Of a stretch of 64,000 nucleotides of DNA, positions 26,245 through 34,811 are shown in pieces. Below the pieces are notes generated by a model that saw nothing but the letters and a program-made list of their open reading frames with translations, did not search any database and was not told the origin of the DNA. The translations under genes were made by a program, and so were the position numbers. Within the stretch, counting starts at the first letter, position 1. The number at the start of each line of letters is the position of its first letter. This stretch comes from Candidatus Cloacimonadota bacterium (GTDB taxonomy: Bacteria; Cloacimonadota; Cloacimonadia; Cloacimonadales; Cloacimonadaceae), in contig JAKOXG010000018.1 of the NCBI GenBank assembly GCA_029781115.1, forward strand, positions 114,167 through 178,166, read 5' to 3'.

Positions 26245-27228
26245 ATGGATAAGGACAACATGGATATCATAGTAAGCAATCTGAGCAAGAGCTTCCAAGC
26301 CGTGAAAGCCGTTGATGACATCAGTTTTGAGGTAAAGACCGGTGAGCTTTTTGGCTTTTTGGGACCCAATGGAGCGGGCAAGACCACAACGATCAGGATG
26401 ATAACAGGCCTCTCCAAGCCCGACTCCGGCACCATCATCACCGCAGGCATAGATTGCTCCCACAATCCCAAAGCCGCACAGCATCTGATCGGGGTCGTTC
26501 CTGATGAGAGCAACCTCTATCCCGAGCTGACCGGATTTCAAAACCTGTGTTTTTGCGCTTCACTGTATGGTATGGGCAAGGCAGAGCGGGAACAGGAAGC
26601 CAGAAAGCTGCTGCAGGCTTTTGATCTCAGCAAGGCTGCCGACCGTAAGTTTGGCGGCTACTCCAAGGGAATGAAGCGCAAGCTCACCATAGCCGCAGGC
26701 ATTATCCACAAACCGCGGGTCCTCTTTTTGGACGAACCCACCACAGGCATTGACGTTGCCAGTGCCAGAGCCCTAAGGATCATGATCAAGGATTTGCACA
26801 AGCAAGGCACCACCATTTTCCTCACCACCCACTACATCGAGGAAGCAGAGCGGCTTTGCGACCGCATCGCTTTTATCGTTTCGGGCAAAATCGTAGCCAC
26901 AGACACGGTGCAAAATCTCTTGAAACATCATGAGGGGAAACATTTTCTTCAGGTAACCCATCAAGGCAGAAACGCTGATATTGCCGAAAGACTCAGTGCC
27001 AGCTTTGCCCACCTGAGCTTTTCCTTTTCCAAAGACAACACCTTCAGGGTGGAATCTTCAGAACCCATCAACATCACCCCCTTGATCATGTGCTTGGAAG
27101 AATTGGGCATCGATGTTAGCGAAGCAAAACGCATCACTCCCAGTCTGGAAGATGTTTTTGTTAGAATTACCGGCTTGGAAGCTGATGCCATGCGCAAAGA
27201 CAAGGAAAAACAAGGAGGAGCCAAATGA
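26245..27228 (+). CDS. ABC-2 transporter ATP-binding protein
   Basis: A 327-residue ATPase starting at the ATG at 26245 (AAAGGAG five bases upstream; the TTG just before is not needed). Walker A is LGPNGAGKTTTIRMITGL, the signature is YSKGMKRKLTIAAG, Walker B is VLFLDEPTTGIDVASA and the H-loop is LTTHYIEEAERL. It belongs to the drug/daunorubicin-type ABC-2 exporters. The last 90 residues hold the usual regulatory domain. It overlaps the permease gene by four bases and is distinct from the GldA-like gene at 19.5 kb. Confidence 0.88.
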   Translation: MDKDNMDIIVSNLSKSFQAVKAVDDISFEVKTGELFGFLGPNGAGKTTTIRMITGLSKPDSGTIITAGIDCSHNPKAAQHLIGVVPDESNLYPELTGFQNLCFCASLYGMGKAEREQEARKLLQAFDLSKAADRKFGGYSKGMKRKLTIAAGIIHKPRVLFLDEPTTGIDVASARALRIMIKDLHKQGTTIFLTTHYIEEAERLCDRIAFIVSGKIVATDTVQNLLKHHEGKHFLQVTHQGRNADIAERLSASFAHLSFSFSKDNTFRVESSEPINITPLIMCLEELGIDVSEAKRITPSLEDVFVRITGLEADAMRKDKEKQGGAK

Positions 27229-27962
27229 AGAAGTGGATAGCAGCTTGGAACATCCTGCTCAAGGACGTGCGCACCTATTATCTGAAACCGCCCAATATCA
27301 GCTGGGGCATCATATTTCCCCTGGCTTGGACGGGTATGTTTCTCATCCGCTCCGGAAGCGGTCTGGACAGCATCCCCGCTTTATTGCCAGGTCTGATGGC
27401 AATCTCGATTCTCTTTGGAACCACCTCCATGATGGCGGTAACGGTCACCTTCGAGAAGAAAAACAGCTCCTTCGATCGCCTACTGCTGGCCCCCATCTCT
27501 TTTGACCTCTTAATGTTGGCCAAGACCAGCGGTGCCATCTTCTTTGGGATGATCAATGCCGTGATCCCGGTCCTGCTGGCGTCGTTTATCTCAGATATCC
27601 GTGTTGCCAGTTGGCCTTTGCTGATTCTCGCCGTCTTCCTGATCGCTACGGTTTCTACCTTCCTGGGCTTGCTCATCGCCATCGCCGTGCGTGAGGTCTT
27701 TGAGGCACAGACCCTTTCCAACTTCTTCCGCTTTCCGATGATCTTCCTCTGTGGCTTGTTCCTGCCGGTTTCCAAATTGCCCATCTTCATCAGACCCCTT
27801 TCCTACATCCTGCCGCTCACCTACGGTGTGGATACCATGCGAGGCCTGATCACAGGCGGAAACTTCATGCCCATCACCCTGTCTTTTGCTGTTCTGACTG
27901 CCTTCTGCATCATCATCTTCGGACTCAACAAACATTTCATCAAAAAACGCTGGATAACATAA
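27225..27962 (+). CDS. ABC-2 transporter permease
   Basis: A 245-residue membrane protein with about six helices: WGIIFPLAWTGMFLIR, LLPGLMAISILFGTTSMMAV, AIFFGMINAVIPVLLASFIS, LLILAVFLIATVSTFLGLLIAIA, and a C-terminal ITLSFAVLTAFCIIIFG. FRFPMIFLCGLFLPVSKLP is the conserved ABC-2 signature with Pro. TFEKKNSSFDRLLLAPIS is the cytoplasmic coupling region. It exports an unknown substrate with the upstream ATPase. Confidence 0.87.
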   Translation: MKKWIAAWNILLKDVRTYYLKPPNISWGIIFPLAWTGMFLIRSGSGLDSIPALLPGLMAISILFGTTSMMAVTVTFEKKNSSFDRLLLAPISFDLLMLAKTSGAIFFGMINAVIPVLLASFISDIRVASWPLLILAVFLIATVSTFLGLLIAIAVREVFEAQTLSNFFRFPMIFLCGLFLPVSKLPIFIRPLSYILPLTYGVDTMRGLITGGNFMPITLSFAVLTAFCIIIFGLNKHFIKKRWIT

Positions 27963-27978
27963 CCTTCAGGAGGAAAAC

Positions 27979-28449
27979 ATGAATCATACTCTGGTAATAG
28001 CAAGCATCCTCATCTTTGCTTCTCTATGCTCTGTCATGATCGCCGTTGACACCGGAAAACCCGTCATACGTGTATTTTACAAAAACAAAAAACCATCTCA
28101 GAAAGCACTGGAAAAGATCAATGAGGCATTGGACAACTACCGTGATCTCTATCAGATCCACTACCATGATATCGAAGATGAGATAAACCGCGAATTGATC
28201 CTTGATTTAGGCCTTCCTTCCACGCATTTCCCGGTCGCAGTGGTCATCGAAGGCAAGTTTACGGCTCAATTTGGTGATAGAATTGCCTCATTTGTGCATT
28301 TTCCAACTTTCATGCACGGCATCGGCAGGCATGAGGGAAATTGGTCAATCGCCGATCTGGAAGCAGCATTGAAAGATAATGACCTGCTGCTTGAGGAAAA
28401 CATCCTGCCCGAACTTGAAGAAGGGGAGACTGAGGGAGAGTGCGAATAG
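27979..28449 (+). CDS. hypothetical protein with N-terminal anchor, thioredoxin-fold-like
   Basis: A 156-residue protein, 16 bases after the permease with AGGAGG before the start. Residues 3-23 (HTLVIASILIFASLCSVMIA) are a signal or anchor. The rest has alternating strands and helices (IRVFYKNKKPSQKALEKINE, then ILDLGLPSTHFPVAVVIEGK) that recall a thioredoxin-like fold with a cis-Pro-like FP, but without a CxxC pair. The end is highly acidic (LEEGETEGECE). It probably travels with the ABC-2 exporter. No family could be named. Confidence 0.6.
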   Translation: MNHTLVIASILIFASLCSVMIAVDTGKPVIRVFYKNKKPSQKALEKINEALDNYRDLYQIHYHDIEDEINRELILDLGLPSTHFPVAVVIEGKFTAQFGDRIASFVHFPTFMHGIGRHEGNWSIADLEAALKDNDLLLEENILPELEEGETEGECE

Positions 28450-28919
28450 CCTTCTTGCAGGAGTTTTGTTCCGCAGCGAAATACTGGAGAGTTTTGGGGC
28501 TAACCGGGCACGGAACACCCACCATTTTAGTAGGAGATCCTTTCCAAGCTCTGACACCTGAAAAAGCAGGCCTAAAATCAATATTTGACCCCAAGATAAT
28601 ATCTTCTCGGGTAAAATCGATTTTTCAACCCCTCTCAAATGCCCATTCCATGCTGCTTGCCAACCCCGCCCCTGCTGCTCTCCTGCTCCTCAAGCAAGCA
28701 AGCAGTAAGAAAGCAGGCAGTTAGGAGGAAGAGCCAAGTGAGGGCGAAAGGTTCTTTTGGAGGGTGGTCAACCGGTGTGAAAAGTCAATATTTGCACAAA
28801 AGGCTGGTTTGTGCAAGTAAATTATGGACAATAACAGGCAGGAATCAGCCACTTAAAACTACAAAAAAGTCCGGTGTTTCAGAGACGACGCACAGCCACT
28901 CACGATTGACAATCCACAG
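28450..28919. other. intergenic region, mostly featureless
   Basis: About 470 bases between convergent genes. A 9-bp perfect inverted repeat, TTGCACAAA at 28792-28800 and TTTGTGCAA at 28808-28816, is the only structure noted. A run of CAAGCAAGCAAGCAG at about 28690-28705 is low complexity. No gene or RNA family recognised. Confidence 0.5.
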
Positions 28920-29591
28920 CTAACCAATCAGTGGCTCCACGCACTTGGGTCCTGTATTCTGGACCTTGTTTACGTAATAATCCACCTTATAGATGCTTAG
29001 CGGCATGAGGCCGGAATTTTGGATGAGCAGCTGCAGCCTCGCTGCATCGTCTATCTTGCCATCCAGCCAAGTGTTGGCTGCTTCCAGATCCAAAAGCACC
29101 GGCATCCTGTGGTGCAGGGATTTCATCTGAGGGTTTGCGTCCATGGTAATGATGGCCAAACTGGGGACAAATGAGCCATCCGCCCCACTCCAGGCATCAT
29201 AGATCCCCGCCATCAGCATGGGGCTATCGTCTGCGTAATGAATAAACCAAGGCTGTTTGCTGCCCTTTTCAAACTCATAAAATCCCAGCGCAGGGATCAC
29301 ACAACGCCTTCTGCTGAGCGCACCCCGGAAGGAAGGCTTATCCGCCAGACTCTCACGGCGGGCGTTGATAATGGAGCTTTGGGGCGGCTCTCTCATCCAA
29401 GAGGGGATCAAGCCCCATCTGAAAAAGCCCAGATACCTGCCTTGGGCAGAGTCCACAAATGCACCCACAGTATGAGTGGGGGCAACGTTGTAGTTTTCTA
29501 TCAGTTCCGGGATTTTATGTCCCAGCTTCAGCTCGCGCTCCAGCTTGGCGAGCTGATTTCTCTTGATTACTTGGGCAAATCTTCCACACAT
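28920..29591 (-). CDS. SOS response-associated peptidase (SRAP/YedK/HMCES)
   Basis: A 223-residue SRAP protein. The internal ATG at 29591 is the true start because it places the catalytic Cys at position 2 (MCGRFAQV), with AAAGGAG upstream. Further family motifs are NYNVAPT (Asn), RWGLIPSWM, INARRESLADKPSFR, CVIPALGFYEFE (Glu) and HHRMPVLL (His). SRAP proteins attach covalently to abasic sites in single-stranded DNA and protect them. It is divergent from nth, another abasic-site enzyme, 89 bases away. Confidence 0.93.
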   Translation of the reverse strand: MCGRFAQVIKRNQLAKLERELKLGHKIPELIENYNVAPTHTVGAFVDSAQGRYLGFFRWGLIPSWMREPPQSSIINARRESLADKPSFRGALSRRRCVIPALGFYEFEKGSKQPWFIHYADDSPMLMAGIYDAWSGADGSFVPSLAIITMDANPQMKSLHHRMPVLLDLEAANTWLDGKIDDAARLQLLIQNSGLMPLSIYKVDYYVNKVQNTGPKCVEPLIG

Positions 29592-29680
29592 GGCTAATTC
29601 TCCTTTGGGGTTGACAAATATCCTGAGCGCAGATTTGATGCAAGCTAAATCTTTCATCAAAACCAAATAAGGACGTGAAA

Positions 29681-30328
29681 ATGAGCACCAAGTTTGATAT
29701 AGACGCCGTGATGGAGCAGCTTGCCATCCACTTTCACACGGTGAAAACCCCGATCGTAGACCTGATCCAAGTCAAGACCAAAGACCCTTTCAAGGTGCTG
29801 GTAGCCACCATCTTGAGCGCCAGGACCAAGGACGAGACCACCTCCAAGGTCTCGGAAGCCCTCTTCAAGGTGGTGAAAAACCATCATGACCTCAAAAAAA
29901 TCAGCTACGACGAGCTGAACCAGATCATCTGGCAGGTGGGATTTCACAATACCAAAGCCAAGCACCTCAAGGAGTTGCCAGATGTTTTGGATAGGGAGTT
30001 CGGCGGCAAGGTTCCCTCAGAAATCGATGACCTGCTCAAACTGCCGGGCGTGGGTCGCAAAACGGCTAACCTGGTGAGAACAGTAGCTTTCCAGTTGCCC
30101 GCAATCTGTGTGGATGTGCACGTGCATCGCATCAGCAATCGCTGGGGCTACATCAAGACCAAAACCCCGTTGGAGAGCGAGATGGCGCTGCGTGAGAAAC
30201 TGCCGGAAAAGCATTGGCTCAATTACAATTCACATCTGGTAGCCTTTGGTCAAAACCTCTGCACACCCAGAAATCCCAAGTGCTCTCAGTGTCCCATCCA
30301 TCAGTATTGTAAAAGGGTGGGAGTGTAG
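29681..30328 (+). CDS. nth: endonuclease III
   Basis: A 215-residue DNA glycosylase/AP lyase. ATG at 29681 is preferred over an upstream GTG because TAAGGA sits seven bases ahead of it. The helix-hairpin-helix LPGVGRKTANLV contains the catalytic Lys (residue 127), and the VDVHVHRISNRWG segment has the catalytic Asp (145). The C-terminal [4Fe-4S] site is C-x6-C-x2-C-x5-C (CTPRNPKCSQCPIHQYC). It removes oxidised pyrimidines. It is followed by the RNase P RNA gene. Confidence 0.95.
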   Translation: MSTKFDIDAVMEQLAIHFHTVKTPIVDLIQVKTKDPFKVLVATILSARTKDETTSKVSEALFKVVKNHHDLKKISYDELNQIIWQVGFHNTKAKHLKELPDVLDREFGGKVPSEIDDLLKLPGVGRKTANLVRTVAFQLPAICVDVHVHRISNRWGYIKTKTPLESEMALREKLPEKHWLNYNSHLVAFGQNLCTPRNPKCSQCPIHQYCKRVGV

Positions 30329-30431
30329 GCCTTAGGCCTGTTTCCGGGTCCGGTTAAGAATCATGGCTGCAAGAAAATACGACTTGCGTGGCAGCCGAAT
30401 CGGGTTATCATTTCTTTTACCTTGTTTTTTT

Positions 30432-30860
30432 CCAGGATCATCGGATGTCCGCTGGAAGATTCGTCTTTTGGAGGAAAGTCCGGACACCACAGGGCGGGAT
30501 ACTTCCTAACGGGAAGGCGCAGTAATGCGCAGCAGCTCCACAGAAACAAACCGCCAAAAGTTCTGATGAAACGATAGTTTAAGATTCTAAGCCGTTGTGA
30601 GACCTTCGGTTTCTATCGTGCTTTCAGGACTCTTTGGCAAGGGTGAAATGGTGGTGTAAGAGACCACCAGCAGTGATGGTGACATCATTGGCTGGGAAAG
30701 CCTTATCCGGTGCAATGCCAAATAGGGAAGCTCAGCGCGGCCCGCGCCATTATGCTTTCGGGTAGGCAGCTTGAGCCAGGGCGTGAGTCTTGGCCTTAGA
30801 TGGATGGACATCGGTCTTGAGCAATTGAGACTACAGAATCCGGCTTATAGATGATCCTGG
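30432..30860 (+). ncRNA. rnpB: RNase P RNA, bacterial class A
   Basis: 429 bases with the universal RNase P blocks: GAGGAAAGTCCGGACACC near 30469, AGGGCGGGAT after it, GAAACAAACCGCC near 30542, GGTGAAATGGTGGTGTAAGAGACCACC-like core, TGCAATGCCAAATAGGGAAG, and CAGAATCCGGCTTATAG at the 3' end. The ends pair as stem P1: CCAGGATCATC at 30432-30442 with GATGATCCTGG at 30850-30860. It forms the catalytic RNA that trims tRNA 5' ends. It lies 104 bases after nth and overlaps no gene. Confidence 0.95.
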
Positions 30861-30874
30861 AATTTTAATAAAAG

Positions 30875-31110
30875 CCCATGAATTACACGAATTAACACGA
30901 ATGAGGCAGCTTCGCTGCAATTGGTCAGTGGTTAGTCGTCAGTGGCTGACGCCCGCTTTGAGGATTTCTTCTGGCCCCTACGGCGAGCTACCCTACATCC
31001 CATAATCCGTGACAATTCGTGAAATTCGTGGACTATTGTATTTTATCCGTGTAAATCCGTGTTCATCCGTGGACTTTTATCCTTCATTAGTGTGTATTCG
31101 TGGAAAAAGA
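30875..31110. repeat. cluster of TTCGTG/TCCGTG short repeats
   Basis: Within about 235 bases the phrases AATTCGTG, ATCCGTG and TTCGTGGA recur many times with irregular spacing, e.g. near 30998-31090, and the phrase GTCAGTGGTTAGTCGTCAGT at about 30933 recurs near 25921. The same phrases occur at about 24070 and 50725. No coding sense; the origin is unknown. Confidence 0.55.
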
Positions 31111-31119
31111 AAAGCGACC

Positions 31120-31926
31120 CTACAGATACTTCAGCATTTCCCTGCCTTCCACGCCTGCGTAGAGCTCGATGAAGGGCTTTACCGTGCTGTTGTTGATCTT
31201 GGGGAAAAACACCTCTTCGATCTGGAAAAATCCCACCGAGTTGCTCATGATCACTTTGATGCAGATGGGCTTTTCTTCGCCTTTGATGATCTTCACCTTT
31301 TGGATCGCCGAAGCGGAGGTGCGGTGAATGTCTCCCACTCTGGGTTCATTGGAAAGCATCGCCGGGATGCGCGCTCTACCCTTTTCCATGTCGCTGCCGT
31401 CGCCGATCAGCACCAATCCCGCCTCCAAGCTGTGAATGGTGCGGGTGGCCATGTGGCCAAAGATGCCCTCAATGGCGATGGAGCGGATGGCGGTTTTGCG
31501 CAGGTATTCTTTGGCCGGCAAGATCTTATCCAGGATGCTGTCTATATAGGGCAGAGCAAGTTGGATGCTCAAAATCTCGTGTGTGTCTCTGGTAATAGAC
31601 ATGCCCAGATCATGCAGCAAAGAGGCAAAGACGATGGCGGTGAGCGAGTCTTCAGCGGTTCCCACGCCTTCCTTTTCCAGGTTCATCTCAATGCCTGCAT
31701 CATGGAGCAACTCAAACATGGTGATGGTATTCAGGGCGGCAGTCCGCATGTGGACGGGGCCGTGATCATTGAAGCCTAAGCGCTTGATAGATACCACGTT
31801 TGCATATTCTTGAATGGCCTGCAGGCTGGGGTCTGCAAAAAGCAGTTTGGCAGCCTCAAGAGGCACGCCCGTCAATCGCTTTAAGATCCTTGTTTCCAAA
31901 GACTTTTGTTTAACTGATTTATTCAT
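31120..31926 (-). CDS. HD-domain protein
   Basis: A 268-residue protein with an HD-type metal-dependent hydrolase core: GFNDHGPVHMRTAALN (His) near residues 51-66, VFASLLHDLGMSITRDTHE (HD) near 102-120, and a GLVLIGDGSDMEKGRAR segment near 175. Such proteins hydrolyse phosphate esters or nucleotides, and the motif order is like archaeal-type HD proteins. The C-terminal 70 residues form a small beta-rich domain (IKVIMSNSVGFFQIEEVFFP). The gene stands near the split ThrE exporter in the same direction. Substrate unknown. Confidence 0.75.
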   Translation of the reverse strand: MNKSVKQKSLETRILKRLTGVPLEAAKLLFADPSLQAIQEYANVVSIKRLGFNDHGPVHMRTAALNTITMFELLHDAGIEMNLEKEGVGTAEDSLTAIVFASLLHDLGMSITRDTHEILSIQLALPYIDSILDKILPAKEYLRKTAIRSIAIEGIFGHMATRTIHSLEAGLVLIGDGSDMEKGRARIPAMLSNEPRVGDIHRTSASAIQKVKIIKGEEKPICIKVIMSNSVGFFQIEEVFFPKINNSTVKPFIELYAGVEGREMLKYL

Positions 31927-31949
31927 TTATTCTTATCCTTATTGTTTGG

Positions 31950-32420
31950 TTATGGCCTATCTGTTACCGCAGATCTGGCGATCCGCTTGCCCAACAGCGT
32001 CACGGAAGAGACTACCGCAATTGCGATAGCGATGGTGCCGCCGATGAGAAACACATAGCCGATGTGATGCGAAGCCAGGGCTCTGTCTCCCTCAAGATAA
32101 GCTCGCATCGAGTAAAAGAGGCTGCTACCGGGCACCAAAGGGATGATCACACAGGTCACAAATACCGAAACGGGCGTGTGAACCAGGCGCGCCACGATTT
32201 CGCAATAGATGCTCACCAAGAGCGTGGCCAAAAACACGGAAAGCAGCAGCGACTTGCTGTAGTGCAAAATCACCAGGTAGGTGCCCCAGTTGAGCCCTGC
32301 GCCCAGCGCGATAAAGAGGACTTTGATGCCGCGCAGGTTCATCCTGATACTGAAACCGATGATGGAACAGCACGACCAGCAAAACTGCATCAAGGTGAGG
32401 TAGTTGAAGGGATGATCCAT
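31950..32420 (-). CDS. threonine/serine exporter, small subunit (ThrE_2/DUF3815)
   Basis: A 156-residue membrane protein with five helices; motifs AGLNWGTYLVILHYS, IVARLVHTPVSVFVTCVI and IPLVPGSSLFYSMRAYLEGD fit DUF3815. In this family the exporter is split in two chains; the large subunit is the next gene, one base away. Together they move Thr/Ser or related small molecules out of the cell. The preferred substrate here is not known. Confidence 0.82.
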   Translation of the reverse strand: MDHPFNYLTLMQFCWSCCSIIGFSIRMNLRGIKVLFIALGAGLNWGTYLVILHYSKSLLLSVFLATLLVSIYCEIVARLVHTPVSVFVTCVIIPLVPGSSLFYSMRAYLEGDRALASHHIGYVFLIGGTIAIAIAVVSSVTLLGKRIARSAVTDRP

Positions 32421-33218
32421 TTAGATACCTCCCAAGAGTGTCCAGATTTTAAACATTACACCTGTGCCTGTTGCGATGGCTACGGCGATGAAGATGGCTT
32501 CCACGCCCCGCGCCATGCCGCTTACCAGGTCGCCGCTCATGGTGTCTCTGATGGCGTTCACCATTGCCAGCCCCGGCACCAGAAGCATGATGCCACCGAT
32601 GATGATTTTGTCTGTATTGAGATAGCCGGGCACCCAAACTTGAAACAGCTTGGTGAATAGGACGATGAGCATGGCTCCAACCGTGTTGGCAAGATAGAGG
32701 GTGAGCCTGAGCTTGCCGAGTAGATAGACGGAGAGGCTCACCAGCACGCCCACCGCATAGGCAACCGCAAATTCCAGCCATGAGCCCCCATAAAGCAGGC
32801 AAAAGAAGCCGGAAGTGGCACCCCCGGCAAAGATCTGTAGCCAGGTAGGCCAGTTTTGGGTGTGATCAACTCGATAGAGCTCTGCTTTGAGCTTGGTGAC
32901 GCTCATCTTGCTGTTTGTTACATCGCAATGCGCTTTCTCCATCTCGGTGATCAAGCGGCTGATAGCGGTGATTTTTCCCAGGTTCATCTGCCTGGATTCT
33001 ATTCTGTAGATGTTGGTACGATGCTCGTTTTTGCCGTCCGAGACGGTGAGAAAGATGCCCGTAGGCGTCACAAAAGCATGTGTTTTGGGGTAGCCAAAAC
33101 AGTTTGCCACCTTGAGCATCATGGTTTCCACACGGTTGGTGGTGGAACCGCTGGCAAGCAGGATGCGCCCCACTTCCAGGATGACTTCCGATGCTTCCTT
33201 GATCGCAGGTTTACTCAA
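32421..33218 (-). CDS. threonine/serine exporter, large subunit (ThrE family)
   Basis: A 265-residue protein with a cytoplasmic N-terminal half carrying GRILLASGSTTNRVETMM and VTPTGIFLTVSDG, hallmarks of DUF1212/ThrE, followed by about five membrane helices with GGIMLLVPGLAMVNAIRD and GATSGFFCLLYGGSW. It is immediately before the small subunit (one base) and two bases after the MutS-like gene, so the three genes are an operon. Confidence 0.87.
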   Translation of the reverse strand: MSKPAIKEASEVILEVGRILLASGSTTNRVETMMLKVANCFGYPKTHAFVTPTGIFLTVSDGKNEHRTNIYRIESRQMNLGKITAISRLITEMEKAHCDVTNSKMSVTKLKAELYRVDHTQNWPTWLQIFAGGATSGFFCLLYGGSWLEFAVAYAVGVLVSLSVYLLGKLRLTLYLANTVGAMLIVLFTKLFQVWVPGYLNTDKIIIGGIMLLVPGLAMVNAIRDTMSGDLVSGMARGVEAIFIAVAIATGTGVMFKIWTLLGGI

Positions 33219-33220
33219 AG

Positions 33221-34777
33221 TTAGTCCCCCATATCTATGAGACTTAGTATCTCTTGTTTGAGCCCCAAAAGCTTGGCGATGGCGATGGCACTCTGGGGCG
33301 GTAATTGACCCTTATCCAGTCTCTTAAGACGATAATCCATCTTCTGAGCCAGTAGCTTCAGACGCTGTTTGGCACTTCTGGGGATGCTGAGGGAATCAAG
33401 CTGAGGCCCCAGGATGGTAAACTGGGCCAAACGCTCCATCAGCGCTGGCTTTGTGTAGTGAGTGGCTGCCACCACAAAGTGAGGGCTCTGGCTCAGGTAT
33501 TCCAACACCGCACAGAGCAGCTTTTCGCCCTCGGCGGGGTTGGTGCCACGGGCAAATTCATCCAAGAGAATAAGGCTGATCCCTTCCTGCTCTATGGCTT
33601 CGTTGAAGGCGACCACCTCGGCACCAAATGAGGAAAGATCGGAGCTGCGGGTGCTGTCGATGTGGTTGAGCCAGATGTTGTGGATGGTGGTGATCTGCGC
33701 ACTTTTGCAGGGGAGCGGGATGTGGTAGTGGGTCATGGCGACCAGCTGGCCAAGCGTCTGCAAAGCACAGCTTTTTCCGCCCATATTGGGGCCGGTGATC
33801 ACGTTTCCCTGTGGCTCAAAGCAGAGGTCAATGGGCTGATATTCGCGCTGCTCTGACTGCAGATACAGCTTGAGGGGAAGGTTCACCGCTGCTTTGATCC
33901 TGATGTCTTGGCTGTTGAGCTCGGGAATGATGCAGTCATGCTTTGCGCCAAATTCGGCCAAAATAAAGCTTAATGCCTTCAAGCTGAGCAGGGCTACCGC
34001 CTCTTGGATGCGCGGCACTTGCTGCTCTATGTAAAGGCTGATCTTCTTTAGGATTAGCTCTTCTTCTTGGGTGCGATCCTGCTCCAAATCCTGGAGTTGC
34101 TTCTTGAGCTTGAGGCTTTCTTCGTCGTCTGCCAGGCTGAAGCGCAGGTTTGCCACGCTTTCGCTCACCAGCACCCAATGCGAGCTCTGCATGATGCGCT
34201 CACAGAGAGCCTTATCAGAGCGCGGCACCACGATCTGGTAGCCAGTGGCTTTGAGGTTCAGCTGCTTGAGAGCCGTCTCAAAGTGTGCCTGCACGCTCTT
34301 CTGCAGGGCGGTTTCCAGTTGCCGTTCCCGGGTAAATATCTCGCCCAAGTGCGCACTGAAAGCCGGATTCAGGTGAAAGGCGGGCGAACCGCTTCCTTGA
34401 GGATCGAGGTATTTGAAGACCTCATCCAAATCTATGAGCTCACCACCGAACAGGCCTTCCCGCCTGTCTAAAAGCTGCAAGCGGCCATAGTGGTAGAGAA
34501 ACTCCTTGATGTGGAAGAGTTCGGTGATGCTGTAGATGTGGTCTGTGTATAGATTGGGCACGTGTGGTAGGTGCTCCAGCAGGCTCTTGCCCTTTTCTTT
34601 GAGGGCGGGCTGTGCCTTCAAATCCTGCATCAAGTCACCCACTGCGGCGTAAGAGGGCAGCGGGAGCTCACCCTTTTGCCACAGACGCTTTTGCTCTGTC
34701 ATAAAAGCACCGGAGATGCCGATCAAATCGAAGATGGCGGGCATCCCCAAGGCTTCTTTTACCAGCTCATTTATCAC
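33221..34777 (-). CDS. MutS-like ATPase (MutS domain V only)
   Basis: A 518-residue protein with the MutS ATPase domain at the C-terminal end: VITGPNMGGKSCALQTLGQL (Walker A) near residue 330, HIDSTRSSDLSSFGAEVVAF, ISLILLDEFARGTNPAEGEK (Walker B) and VVAATHYTKP. The N-terminal mismatch-recognition domain I (F-x-E motif) is missing, so it is not ordinary MutS. Similar MutS-like ATPases include MutS2-type proteins without an Smr domain and KamC, which reactivates lysine 5,6-aminomutase in lysine fermenters; no aminomutase gene is visible here. It leads the operon with ThrE. Confidence 0.8.
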   Translation of the reverse strand: MINELVKEALGMPAIFDLIGISGAFMTEQKRLWQKGELPLPSYAAVGDLMQDLKAQPALKEKGKSLLEHLPHVPNLYTDHIYSITELFHIKEFLYHYGRLQLLDRREGLFGGELIDLDEVFKYLDPQGSGSPAFHLNPAFSAHLGEIFTRERQLETALQKSVQAHFETALKQLNLKATGYQIVVPRSDKALCERIMQSSHWVLVSESVANLRFSLADDEESLKLKKQLQDLEQDRTQEEELILKKISLYIEQQVPRIQEAVALLSLKALSFILAEFGAKHDCIIPELNSQDIRIKAAVNLPLKLYLQSEQREYQPIDLCFEPQGNVITGPNMGGKSCALQTLGQLVAMTHYHIPLPCKSAQITTIHNIWLNHIDSTRSSDLSSFGAEVVAFNEAIEQEGISLILLDEFARGTNPAEGEKLLCAVLEYLSQSPHFVVAATHYTKPALMERLAQFTILGPQLDSLSIPRSAKQRLKLLAQKMDYRLKRLDKGQLPPQSAIAIAKLLGLKQEILSLIDMGD

Positions 34778-34811
34778 TCGTTATTCCTTTATGGTTGATC
34801 TTGTTGGGATT

